A stretch of DNA of 64,000 nucleotides, taken from contig JARVKI010000007.1 in NCBI GenBank assembly GCA_036674765.1, positions 372,001 through 436,000 on the forward strand. The letters run 5' to 3'. A program made the translations under genes and the position numbers. Source of the stretch: Seiridium cupressi (taxonomy: Eukaryota > Ascomycota > Sordariomycetes > Amphisphaeriales > Sporocadaceae). The notes under the pieces are model-generated. The model had not been told where the DNA came from. It was given only the letters and a program-made list of their open reading frames with translations, and searched no databases. Positions 1 through 10,874 of the stretch are shown piece by piece (within the stretch, counting starts at the first letter, position 1; every line of letters begins with the position of its first letter).

Positions 1-1078
1 GTCCAACAGGGCATTACTTCGATAGCCGGTACTTATACTGGCGGGAGTGATCGTGTGAGCGACTGGACTCGGTATGCAAAAACTCGCCACTCTCCAACCC
101 TAGCACAATTGACAGCATTACCTGTCACGGTGACTTTGACGGCCCTTGTTGGTATCATAACGACCTCTGCGGTGACAGAGATTCTAGGTGAAGCTCGATG
201 GAATCCATTGATCATGCTGCAAGTTGTCCAGGCGACGTGGTACACTGCATCCTGCCGAGCTGGCACATTTTTTGCTGGCGTCGGTTTGTTGTGCGTCACA
301 GTCTTTGTGAATTACACACAGAACTGTGTGAGTTCTGGCATGGATATTGCCATTTTGCTCCCACGCTGGATCTCCCGGAGACGAGGTTCTATCATATTTT
401 CCATCTTAGGAATTCTGGCCAACCCGTGGCGGTTTTTGACGAAAGCGACAACCTTTATCACAGTGCTGTCATCGTTTGGAGTTTTCATGTCCCCTGCTGC
501 AACAATTCTGGTGTGCGATTTCTGGCTGGTACGTGGTCACAAGTGAAATATACCCGACCGTAAGCATATTTCGGTATCGTCGTTCCCGGTATGGCTTATA
601 TTAGAAGCAACCACTTCCTATTAGCCAATTCTCTTTTCTTTCCTTGACACAACCTTCTTTTTGATAACTTGGTAAGCATAATTTAAGAAGCAACCGCTAA
701 TCCCGATTGTTATAACTTAGTGTATACCCCGGGGGGCATTTACTGGTTTACTGGCGGTCTCAATTGGAGAGCCTTCACCGCCTACTTCATTGGCATGATC
801 TGGGCGCTGCCTGGCTTTATCATGTCTTGTGGCGGCCCATTAGTATCCGACGGATGGTATCAAATGTATCAGATCTCTTTCTCTTTGGTTATGTTGTGCC
901 GGGTGGTCTCTTCTATGCTCTCAACTTTCTGTTCCCAGCGCCGGGCCTTGGTGAACAGGTTGACTTCGTTTTGGACAGTGAGCAAGCTTCTACTGGGGTA
1001 GAAATTCCAGCTGCACATTACGACGCTGAGAAGGTGGGCGTCTATAGGAGCGTGGAGGCTGCCGACCAAAAGATATGA
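1..1078 (+). pseudogene. NCS1-family nucleobase/allantoin-type permease, 5' partial, broken
   Basis: The visible part is the C-terminal half of a membrane permease of the nucleobase-cation-symport-1 (Fur/Dal4-like) family, which imports uracil, allantoin, hydantoins or related compounds across the plasma membrane. Family hallmarks are the segment reading GGSDRVSDWTRYAK near the window start, several hydrophobic helices, and the downstream PGGIYWFTGGLNWRAF motif. Exon 1 reads in frame from base 1 to 559; a 161-nt intron (560-720, GTAAGC...TTAG) joins it in phase to exon 2. Two lesions are visible: an in-frame TGA at 544-546, where the family has a coding residue just before the IPDLY motif, and a one-base loss near 873-876, after which the true C-terminus (GLFYALNFLFPAPG) continues in another frame to a stop at 1076-1078. 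Two independent lesions make a pseudogene likelier than sequencing error. The exact substrate cannot be read. Confidence 0.8.
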
Positions 1079-1692
1079 TAGAGAAAAGAACATTTCATCC
1101 GGCTGACTCATTGTTCTGCCATTGCAGGCAACAAACACTCATAGAATGAAACAACCTGGATAGCTTAAATCTACACAATCTTAATTGTAGAAGATACATC
1201 TTAGACCTCTGTCGTACCAATAGGACGAAATATCACAAGCAAATTCACTGTCTCAGCTATACTACGTGTTTGGGCGCCTCGGGCCTTTGGGCGTTCAATC
1301 TTGGGATTCCATCCTTACCCATATCGTCTCCAAGACATTTATAGGCATAGGTATCTTGGAAGTTATACATAACAACCGTGGCATATGCTATTGGCTACCC
1401 GCCCTCCACGTTGATCATGACATTGGCCGGTGCCGGATTTGGTTCGTTGGCATCGGTGAGCGATTGGATCTTTGGAGGCTGCTTGGTCTACGATCTGGTA
1501 GCTTTGGCGGTGGGACAGAAGATCTATGGGAACACAGGATGGAGTTCTCTGCTTGATATATACGCTACGAAATCTGCCGACATTTTTTGTACGAGAAAAT
1601 TGGGCAAGGTATGATGCAATATCCGGCTTTGGGGCTGCGAGTTCCGTCGCGATGAGAGGCCAACGTCTATGATGCTATATTGGGCAACGAAT
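1079..1692. other. Gap without a supported gene
   Basis: No complete gene is recognisable. A hydrophobic 78-residue reading frame lies at 1378-1614 on the plus strand and looks membrane-like, but it has no upstream or downstream continuation and matches no family I know. It may be a relic. Confidence 0.4.
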
Positions 1693-2916
1693 CTATGCAT
1701 TGGATACCGGTGAGAAATCATGTCTATCCGTAATTTCACCTTCATAACCTACGGCTTCTGCAAAGTCTTTCAAAAATGCCCACCTTGTCTGCCTTCCCCA
1801 TCCCTTTTCCATAAATTTATTCGCAGAGTGTGGAAAGAATTCTGCTACTCTCAGAAACGATGCGTCATCTACATGCAATTTGGGGTTAGTGACTGGTTCT
1901 AGAGGTACACTTTTAATGTTCAACACCGGGTCTGGAGTGATTTTGGCCCCCAAAAGTTACTTACGCGCCGGGACAACCAATATATTGTCTTGGCCATCAT
2001 ACTCTTGCAGCTTCTTGATAGACTCGATCATCAAGGGCACATTGAAGTGCACGCCGGCCCCGTTCTGAGGCTGCGTCGGAAGATAGAATGGCTCCTCCTT
2101 GCCGTCTCTGAGCACCCCCTCGAATATTTCCCCGGGACAAGCAGTGTTTGCAGTGGTAAAGGGGTTAGGTGAAATGGAAGCCGGCAGCGGAAGGTGGGGA
2201 TGGGGACGAAGCTCTCCTCCGTGATGCACCGTATCGCCGCCCATGAATATAAAGCTGTCCGGATTGCTTGTCACGCGCGCAAAACCAGAAATATGCCCTA
2301 TCGCATGTCCAGGGGAATCCAGGAAGTAGAACGAGCCGTCGCCGAAGTAGTCAATAGCACTGAACCTTCCAATCGTCAAGGGTGTTTGCGTGAAATCAAG
2401 CTCTTGAATCTCGCGGCCCTCGACATCTTTCTGGAGGAATGCTGCTGTTGGGTTCGTAGGATAGCCGGGGAATATATTATCTTTACAGCCTGGTCCAACG
2501 ATCAACTTGGTGCTGGGCCCAAAGGTTGAGGGGTTCCCCGTGTGATCAAAATGCCAATGTGACCACACAACGGCCTCGATAGATTTAGTGTCTACGCTAC
2601 CCTCGTCCAAGATCTCTCGAACATGCTTTGGGACACTGAGAGTGTAGCCGCTCTTCTGGAATCTCTCTAGTAATGGTGGGGGGAAGTTCTCCCAGTCCTT
2701 CTTTATGCCGAGGTCAAAAACCAATGAACGGTTCAGCTTAGGATGTTGAATCAGAAATGAATAGCATGGCGTTGATAGCCAGTCGTGCCCTTTAATCGAT
2801 GGCTCAACGAATCTCCAAGCATTGACGCCACGAATCGTTCCGGTCGAGTTGATGATGTATACATCCACAGTCGAGGTTGACAGTGGGACGTTGAGGTCGG
2901 GTACCGCAGTTGCCAT
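1693..2916 (-). CDS. Metallo-beta-lactamase-fold hydrolase, lactonase-like
   Basis: A predicted zinc hydrolase of about 375 residues, of the metallo-beta-lactamase superfamily branch that includes N-acyl homoserine lactonases. Exon 1 is 2916-1965 and exon 2 is 1868-1693, with a 96-nt intron (1869-1964, GTAAGT, CTAAC branch, GTAG end). The HxHxDH motif (SHWHFDH) is at residues 119-125, the next metal His is H204 in SPGHAIGH, and the bridging Asp is D228 in MGGDTVHHGG. The last metal His (H318 in VVPAH) is encoded by a codon split by the intron, so only spliced mRNA gives a complete metal site. No signal peptide is visible, so it is probably intracellular. It looks intact although both flanking genes are broken. 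Such enzymes open lactones or other cyclic esters; the substrate here is unknown. The start ATG at 2916 is the first good one. Confidence 0.85.
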
Positions 2917-3557
2917 GGCTCACAAGGGAAGAGTGGATATCCACAGTCGTGAGCCCTTGCAAAGCAATTGAAAATGTGAAAATGAGAAAATGGCTCTACG
3001 GCGAGTCTCCAAAGCTACCATGATACTATAAGACTAAGGCATGCATAAAAAGGGGATACATTTGTCATACAATATGGGCATCCGTGAGTCCGATCGCTGA
3101 TAGCTGAGGTGAGATCGGCCACAGCACGCCTTATGTCGCGGGAGCCGACGGCACAAGTTCCGACATAATTGAGGGTGCCACTCACTAAGAGCATCAAGCC
3201 AATGACATGCTCAAGAATCCGTCTTGCACGCTTTAAATTGGCACGCTGGATTTCGTCTTGGGCTATCGAGTCACAAGAACACACTATCTACTATGTATTT
3301 GCTAAGATGACACCATGTAGAGCGTCACCAAACTCTGCAAGAAATCTATATAAACTAGCTCCGAGACAACATTACCTCCGTACTTGCTTATCTAATCATG
3401 TGCGAAAACCCCACCTGGTTTGCGCAACATTTATTAGAATTGTACAAGTTGCAAGATGGCACAAATTCCTCGTTAACTACCATTCTAGATCTTTTCTCAT
3501 CTATTCAGGTCTCCAGGCACGCAGACCAAGCGAATCTTTGCCAGAACATAAACGCTA
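2917..3557. other. Intergenic region between divergent genes
   Basis: This is the shared upstream region of the minus-strand hydrolase and the plus-strand regulator relic. It contains a TATA-like site at 3347-3354. Small reading frames here have no recognisable content. Confidence 0.5.
3347..3354 (+). promoter_or_regulatory. TATA-like element upstream of the broken regulator
   Basis: The octamer TATATAAA lies about 200 bases ahead of the first ATG of the downstream Zn2Cys6 regulator. The assignment rests on sequence and position only. Confidence 0.4.
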
Positions 3558-5631
3558 GTGAAGAGGATATACGTTCTGTACAGGGCTTTGGGCATGGATT
3601 TGTCTCATGTTTCCGGTCACGGCAACACATTCAGGAGCACGAGTGGTTGTTGGACTTGCCGACTCCGGCGCAAGAAATGCGACGAAAGGCGCCCGCTTTG
3701 TGATACGTGTGCCTACCTTCATATTACTTGTTACTACGATGAGAATAAACCGGAGTGGATGGATGGCGGCGTTAGGCAGGAAGAGATGGCCGAACAGCTA
3801 AAGCGCGAGGTCAGGGAAAAGGCCCATTGCCGTCTTGGAAAGCGAGCGGTACTCGCCTCTAGAGAACGCATCTCGAATCCCGAAATCACCACCAGTCAAT
3901 CACTAGGTCTTCCTCAAGAATCACGCAGAGACCAAGTTCTCCTTGTACACGATCACCGTAGTGCAATACCGTATGCTCACAATCACAGGATAGAGTTGAG
4001 TTCCGACGCATCCACTATCCGCCCTCGGCGTAGAACCGACTGCACTCTCGCCAGTGAAGATGCTCGCGGAAGTATAGGATTCGGACACTCTGACACTGTC
4101 CTTCTCATGTTCTACCTTGAACACCTGCTTCCCTTTCTCTTTCCATTCTACAACCCCTCACCTCTGCAAGGTGGTAGAGCTTGGATCTTGGAGATGATGA
4201 TAAGCAGCCCGGTGGTACGACAGGCCACTCTATGTCAGAGCTCGTATTTCATCTCTCTCGCCCAGGGAATCTCTAGTCACGATGCATCATGGGAGACGGT
4301 GCTCGCGCAGACCAGAAATGCATTTGAGGCACTGAAGCAATCTCTGGAGGTTATCTCCGGCTCAAGTATCAGTGAGCATGTGCACGGCGCGGCGCGGATC
4401 CTAGCAAGTATCATTCAGGTGCAGCGTTTTGAAATTTCCGTCTTAAGCTTTAACAACTGCCAAGCCCACCTCAATTCAGCTCTGGCACTTTTCGAGAAGC
4501 TCCTCGAAAGTTGTGATGCCGTTGAACAGACTGGGCCTCTCTGCCGTTTCAATAATATCATCACCCGTCTTGGGCCCTCGTCATGGATATTGCCTGCCCA
4601 GCGTGTCCAGTTTTCCAGTGCCGAACGTGAGTACTTCAAAGAGTCTCTTCCTAGCACGTGGGAGTCTCTTCCCCTTACATGTTCTTCCACCTCTCAAAAT
4701 CTTTTTAATCTGGTCGTGAAATCCACGTGCAATTGACGTGCAGAGAGGGATGATCTTGGAGACTCGTTTCAAAACTCATAGAACTTGTCCGCAAAAGCAG
4801 CTGCTAACCTAGGATTGATGTAGAGGCCGCCTTTCGCTTCTCATCCACAGTTTTGATACTGGACGACATTGTTGCCAGCATAGTACTGCAGGAACAGCCT
4901 AGACTCTATGAGTACCACTATAGCTTCCTTGGAAACATCGATGGTAGCGAAGCCTCTATCAACCTTGAAGCGGTCATGGGGTGTCAAAATTGGGTGATAC
5001 TTCAAGTCGGCGAAATTGCCGCTCTGGACGCATGAAAGCAGCAATGTAAAGGGGCTGGGGATCTCGACATGGTGGAACTGGTCAACCGCGCCACAGCCAT
5101 AAAAAATTCGTTAGAAGTCCAACTTACACTGCTTGAATCAGATCCAATAATCCTTCCGAAGGCGGGAGATAGTCTGTTTGACATCCTCACGGCGGATCAT
5201 TGGCGGCGATCAAATACAGTTGCCGACCAAACCTCGACCGTTACTCGTATCTGGGGTTACGCAGCACTGATATATCTAGCCGTGGTCATATCCGGATGGC
5301 AGCCCGCCAGTGTCGACGTGCGACATAATGTGGCACAAGTCCTTGACTTGCTCACGAACCAAGCATCACCACCATCGTTGCATCACCACCATCGTTACTT
5401 CGCACAGTTGTGTGGCCGTTCTGCGTCGCAGGCTGTCTCGCCGAGCCGGCGCAGGAAAGCCACTTTCGCGGACTGGCGCAGACATTACAGCCACCCAGCG
5501 TCTTCTGCACAGTAGGCAAGGCCTTGGAAATCATGCAGAATGTTTGGCAAAATCGGTGCACTGGAGACGCGGCAAGTCGCGACATTGCTACTTGTTTCAG
5601 AAGCCAAGGCGATCTAGTCTTACTTGTTTGA
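3558..5631 (+). pseudogene. Zn2Cys6 transcription factor (Fungal_trans_2 type), broken
   Basis: Relic of a fungal binuclear zinc-cluster regulator. The N-terminus has the canonical DNA-binding cluster (C31, C34, C41, C48, C51, C58; spacing 2-6-6-2-6), counting from the ATG at 3558; an ATG at 3594 is an alternative start. The rest resembles the Fungal_trans_2 (PF11951) regulatory domain. An intron at 4627-4823 joins SSAE to QAAFRFSS in phase. The frame is then interrupted twice: a TGA at 5033-5035 between ALDA and KQQC, where I expect Trp in this family, and a tandem duplication of exactly 17 bp (5363-5379 and 5380-5396) that shifts frame. Counting one copy restores a continuous reading into VVWPFCVAGC and on to the C-terminal RSQGDLVLLV with a stop at 5629-5631. 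A product ending at the TGA would keep the DNA-binding domain but lose most of the regulatory domain. Confidence 0.82.
5363..5396 (+). repeat. Perfect 17-bp tandem duplication inside the broken regulator
   Basis: Two adjacent identical copies of a 17-bp unit, 5363-5379 and 5380-5396. Because 17 is not a multiple of three, the second copy shifts the reading frame. It looks like a recent replication-slippage or repair duplication, since the copies have not diverged. Confidence 0.95.
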
Positions 5632-5853
5632 GTGTAGCCATGTAAGAAAACGAGAAGATAGACGTCTACCACTTTTATGACCATGAAATTAAGATTAGAC
5701 CAAAATAAAATTCAAAATTGCCATGAAGGAGCCCTCACACCTGAGTGATGATTGGTCTCGTCGGTCTAGTTGAAAATGGTATAACCAAGTCATTAATAGC
5801 ACCTGGGCAATTAGTTCCATAAGAGGAATTTTTTTCAGAATGACAAGCAATAA

Positions 5854-8424
5854 CTATTGAAAAATCCCCCTCATACCCTCCATGTCACTCATCTCACCCT
5901 GAATATGCATGTTGTGTCCCCATAGTGGAAACCCAATATCCGCCGACTGGTGGGTTTGCCCGCCAATTAAATCTGTTGCAGTAGGATCCAGCCCAAGCTC
6001 GAATGGTGGAGTCGTCACCGGATTTCCAATCATGGTGTTGATCATGAAGTTATACTCGCTGCCCATCCCCGTCATAGCAGGGCCCCATTGACCCTGGAAT
6101 TTCTTGACACCGTCTTGAACCAGCGGGTCCAATTGGACGGGATTGCGGGGTTCGTGCTTGCCTTGGGCGATTATGTCTAGAATCGCCCTCTTAATTCGCT
6201 CAAAAACATCTCGATACTTCCGGGCGGAGGGATAACGTTCGGTGACAATGTATAACAGCAACTGGCAGTCCGTGAGAGGCCCTTCCACATTGAGGTAGCC
6301 AGGAGGGGCTAGCCAAGCACAGTAAGTGAGAGTCAGCCCTGCGTCAAGTTAGAACCTCTTCGCCCATCAGGTACTAGTAGTGGTGATTGTCGGGCCTTAC
6401 CTGCAAGGAACATTGATTGTATACTCAATGCCGAAAACCCAACTGGGAAAACGTGATGTAGTCTACGATAGTCCGAGATAATACCAGAGCAGGCATCAGA
6501 GCACAACTTGAGATACTGCATGTTGAGTGGTACTTCAGCCAAAGACGGGTATAGCAGAAACCTAACACAACGATGGTAATGTATAGTGTAAAACTAGCCA
6601 GCAATTAAATTAACCTCTTCTCTTCGAGTACGGTTGGTAGATTCTTGTCAAATGAAGATTATGTTGGGAGGGAAAGCAGCTGACGGGGAAATGTCAAGAA
6701 TTGGATTGGTTATAATGAAGTACGAATAGCCTCGAACACTTACCTCTAGCCCCTCGTAGGCCGTGTTGTGCTGATGGGCAAAGTTATTTGCCTCGATTGG
6801 AATGGCCACTTTCCAGGAATTCAAGCGTTCTAAGAACGAATTAATAATGGAATCGGAGACTTTGTTCGGTTGATCAACCCGGTAGACAGTGTGTTGAATC
6901 TCCGACTCCAGCCGTTTGAGCCTGAGTCTATGTATGAAAGAGGTCAGGGTATTTGATGGGTTTGCAGGGGTATTTGTGACGTGAAGGGCTGCTTGTCGGA
7001 TCAAGTCATCATTACGCGTGTCTTCGTGAATATCAAGTGGCATATCTGCATCGATGTCGTGATCTGAAAGACTTGGTGGTCGACCAATAGCAATAGATAT
7101 ATCGCGGTCCAGGAAGTACGTCGTCCAGAAGCGACGCTTGTTCATCTCTCCCTCAACGCTCGGCCGTTGTCTCCTTTGGCGCCGATGTAAGCCTAGCTCT
7201 ATGCATAATCGCATGGCCGCTCCAACGTAAGTCCAGGCTCCGGGATCTCTCGGTGCTCGTGTGCAATAGAGTGCCATGAGCAAGAGATAGTCTACCGTCC
7301 TAGAGTCTCGAAGTTGGAGGATCGTGTCCATGTTTTCAAATGCGGCATCGTAGTGTTGGTCGCTAAAGAAATGGCCCATCTCGCCAGCAGATTCCAGCCA
7401 TCGGCCACTGACGGCATAGACTAGGTGCAATATGCTCTTGTCGCAGGCATTTGTCAAGCTCTCACGATTGTTGTGAAGATCCATTACATTAGCAGTGTGT
7501 AAGACTGGGTATCGGGTTGCGATGTGTCGAAACCACCCTTCGAGTAATCTGTGAGCCACATTTGGGGCCAGAAGAGGTTCGCCGACTACGTTAGTGAGTC
7601 CTGAAGAGTAAACAGATTTCGGCGCGGGATCGTCCTCATCTAGGGTATTTGCATCTTCGACCTGCCCCTGGACAGGATTCCTAGCGCTGTGAACAACAGA
7701 GCTGAGAACCCGCCCAATGGTGATGTTCGATGATGCACCAACGTAATGACCGGATGCTGACAGTGAGAGGTCCCTCACTGCATTCAAGATGTCATTGCCA
7801 TCCTCGTCAGATTCCTGCGGCAGGTTCTGGGAGAATCGGGCGTCGGGAGGAATGCCTTGGCCAATAGATGAGGATGACGCCCCCATAATCCCTCTTAAAT
7901 GATCATTACCAGCTCCAATATGCCCCAAGGATGCGAGGGCCGATTCCAGCTCAGCCACTCTCTGCTCCAGGGCTTTGATGTACAACTTCTTCTCGCCCGC
8001 AGCAGGGACAAGGGGTACTATATATACTGGCACAATATCAGACAAAAATGCGTGGCACGTGACAGAAGTTTTTCCTTTTTATTTTCTTTTTTTGAGAAGG
8101 GGAGGGAACGTACCACATTTCAATGAAAGCCGCGCACATGACGCGCAAGCTGGGCGTTGGCCATCGCACTGAAAACAGTTGTCAGCATTTAAGAGTACAG
8201 GAGTAAGGAACCAAAAAGAGCAGTGAAGAAAGAGATAGCCAAGTGGATTGTACCTTCTGTTTCCGAGTCTTACACCGTTGGCAAGCCAGGGCCACACGAT
8301 CTCGTTTTCCCACCCTCCGCTGTTGACTCGAGGACTGGTCCGAGGATATCGGCCCATTAGGGGACGTCCCGGGAACCTCGACGGTGTCCGGTGACGAGCC
8401 CGTCCCCTCTATCTGGTGCGACAT
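5854..8424 (-). CDS. Zn2Cys6 transcription factor with fungal MHR domain
   Basis: An apparently intact nuclear regulator of about 728 residues in five exons: 8424-8254, 8168-8114, about 8026-6744, 6593-6401 and 6338-5854; the exon lengths sum to 2187 nt, in frame. The zinc cluster is split by the first intron: C48 and C51 lie in exon 1, and C58, C65, C68 and C75 in exon 2. A short coiled-coil linker (KKLYIKALEQRVAELESAL) follows, then the Fungal_trans middle homology region (PF04082), seen in LLEGWFRHIATRYPVLH and in GAAMRLCIELGLHRRQRR followed by RRFWTTYFLDRDISIAIGRP. Exon 3 could also start at 8017, giving three residues fewer. Its position among a permease, a hydrolase and a flavoprotein suggests it may control a catabolic cluster, but the target is not readable. 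Confidence 0.87.
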
Positions 8425-10824
8425 GAAGTCGTGTTACCAACATTCGGCTGCCGCCACACAACGGTTGGCGCCTCTGAGCCGGGCAGGGGTTAAGAGCGGC
8501 ACAGCTCCCGATTCTGGCAGCTCCGGCGCCGGCTGGGGCCGTACTTGGGTCGGGGGCACCAGAATCCCCGGCACTATTGCAATCGGCAAACTCAATCTCG
8601 GTCCAGCGTGATAAAGGCGACAAACTGCAGGAGATGATAAGGCAGTGACTGCATTAAATGTGTAGGGGGACGGAAAGAGTCTGCCGAAAGTGTCGTTCAT
8701 GACAGGAAATCGAGGCGTTGCGGGGGATGGGGATTGGTCTCCAAGCTTGGGACCGCTGTGATGGGGCTCCACTTGCACTGTGGCAACCTCTCAGGTTGCG
8801 TCTCAAGCTCTGTCTTAGCCAGAAATGGGGATGGGGTCGGGGCTCGGCCGAGAAGTTTGTTGACTTGACAACACTTTAAAAGACTGCTTCAGGCCCTTCC
8901 TCCCAGAGGATTGGGACGATGTGAGGTTCATGCTGCCCTGTTCAGCCCTAAATGATGCGATGGCGGTGATATCCGTCCAGTCGGTTCTCGCGCTGAAGAT
9001 CAGACGGCTGAGACGCTGGGTGTGGGCTTGATGGCGGCTCCTTGGGCGGATGCAGAACTTTCGGAATCTGCCGCTCGCTGTCACAGTCGGGATCTCTATT
9101 CGGATCTATCAAGAGCTGGAACGGATGGAGGCACAAAGCCGATGGACTTCCAGCCACGTTTTCCCATCACATCCAAAAGTGCAAAGCACTTCCTCACGCC
9201 ATGGGAACCATCGAGAGTTTGGTGTGACGTCGAAACGAAAGCTGACGTGCTGGTGATCTATCTCCACTCCAAAGTGACCCAGGAAGGCTCAACATGTTTA
9301 AGTTAGTTGATCCTTCCTATAGGGGATGGGGATTAGCAGTCTGCGAAAACGCGCGAGACCAGGAGTTTAGGAGCGCGTTCATTCTTCTTGTATGCGATAC
9401 AACTGTTTTGGACCCAAAGCCTTTAGACGGAGTGGATGAATTTCAGAGTAGCGTCGCCGTTGATTCTCCTTGGTCCCACGAGCCTTGAGCCTAACAGGGG
9501 CAGACTGTTGAAGCTTCCAAGGTCAAGATTTATGGAAATTCCTAGTCGTGGAAGGCTCCGTTTCACTATGGTGCATCAGGCGCCGCAACGCATTCTGACT
9601 ACAGGGTTGGCGGACGGCATGCGGTTGACATTATACGGCGGCCTGCCAGTACTTGATCGAGTGAATATCCGTCTGAGTAATCCCCACGACTCCGCGCAAC
9701 GAGATCAATTTAACCAGAACCTAACCTTGCAAATCACCAAAGATCTCGATGCCACGTGGCTTTGAACCTATCATATAAACCAGCATGAATTCGCATGTCC
9801 CAAATTTGCCAAATCCATCGTCATATCGCCTTAGTTTCTGCCTTGAAGTGATGTGCAGGTTATATACTACAGACATCTGTCCAATGGACTAGGTGCCATT
9901 TTGTGCCTAATGCATAGACTACTTTGAGTGATTACAGCATAGGCAGTGTTCTTACTTGAGAGACTTATATGTCCAAAGCCAAATACCTTACAAGCCTAGG
10001 CGAATTCCCAATGTCGCAGAGTACGCAATGATGAGCTAGCCGTGCTCTTCAGTGCTTCACCCGTCAGGCTGGTCCGCTTTGGCCTTCGTGCACCATATGT
10101 TCTCAATGGGAATGACTATTGATGGTTTAGATCCGTGTTTCTCTTAGCACACCGTCCCCACCACATTTTACGGGAGGTTTTGATTCATTCTAATACCTAG
10201 CTCCAGGTCAACGTCTGCTGGAATCGGACAATCGTCGACCTCTACTTCCATACCGGCAGTCCGACCCTATCTAGCAGTTAGTTGTTCTAGCGGCGCCGTC
10301 CCTCCATCGGAATCCATCTCCCGCTAGTGCGTCCGTTTCTAGTGCCCGGCGCTTCCAATCGCATTACTGCCTTCATGTAGTGCATCAATCGGAACGAGAT
10401 CTGACCACGCGTCGGCGATTGCAGCGGTATCGTTACCGTAAACGTGCCCCCCTAGTCAATGCTTAGGCCTGTTGTATCCGAGGCTCAAGATGATGAAGCT
10501 ACCGAAGCTTGACAGCATGAGATCTCTGTCTACCGCCCCTTTCCAACTGTTCATGCCACCTTTGGACTCCCGACCCTGGAGCTTAGTAGCTTAGGCGGCT
10601 GGCGGACACCCACCGGGATCTTGGTCCGCTCGCCCTGTTTAACGCTCCTCGAAGTCCTTTCGCCCACTCACATAGGCACGATACCGAAAGAACCCACATG
10701 GTATCCTGGTCTCGACATACTCTTGGGAACCCGAAGCCGAAAGGGCTGTGTAATGACTGACTACTACTGATGCCGGTCGTATGGAAGAATAAAGTGTGAG
10801 CATTCGCATCCTGTAATTGGAACT
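8425..10824. other. 2.4-kb gap without a supported gene
   Basis: The region holds the promoter area of the minus-strand regulator and of the plus-strand flavoprotein. Several reading frames of 60-115 codons overlap on both strands, but none has a domain, a good start or a splice continuation. I see no mobile-element ends. Confidence 0.5.
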
Positions 10825-10830
10825 TATAAA
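10825..10830 (+). promoter_or_regulatory. TATA box of the flavoprotein gene
   Basis: TATAAA lies 50 bases ahead of the first in-frame ATG at 10875, a normal distance for a fungal core promoter with a short leader. Confidence 0.55.
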
Positions 10831-10874
10831 ACGAATCGACTAGCCCGGTCGTGTTCCACTCAACCTTATCAAAC

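Noticed and set aside
1378..1614. Hydrophobic 78-codon frame as a membrane protein gene
   Set aside because: No conserved motif, no complete gene structure and no splice partners; mentioned only as a possible relic.
1..5640. Repeat-induced point mutation as the cause of the two broken genes
   Set aside because: The stops are TGA rather than the TAA/TAG expected from CpA to TpA changes, and the other lesions are a base loss and a duplication; the coding sequence is not visibly AT-skewed.
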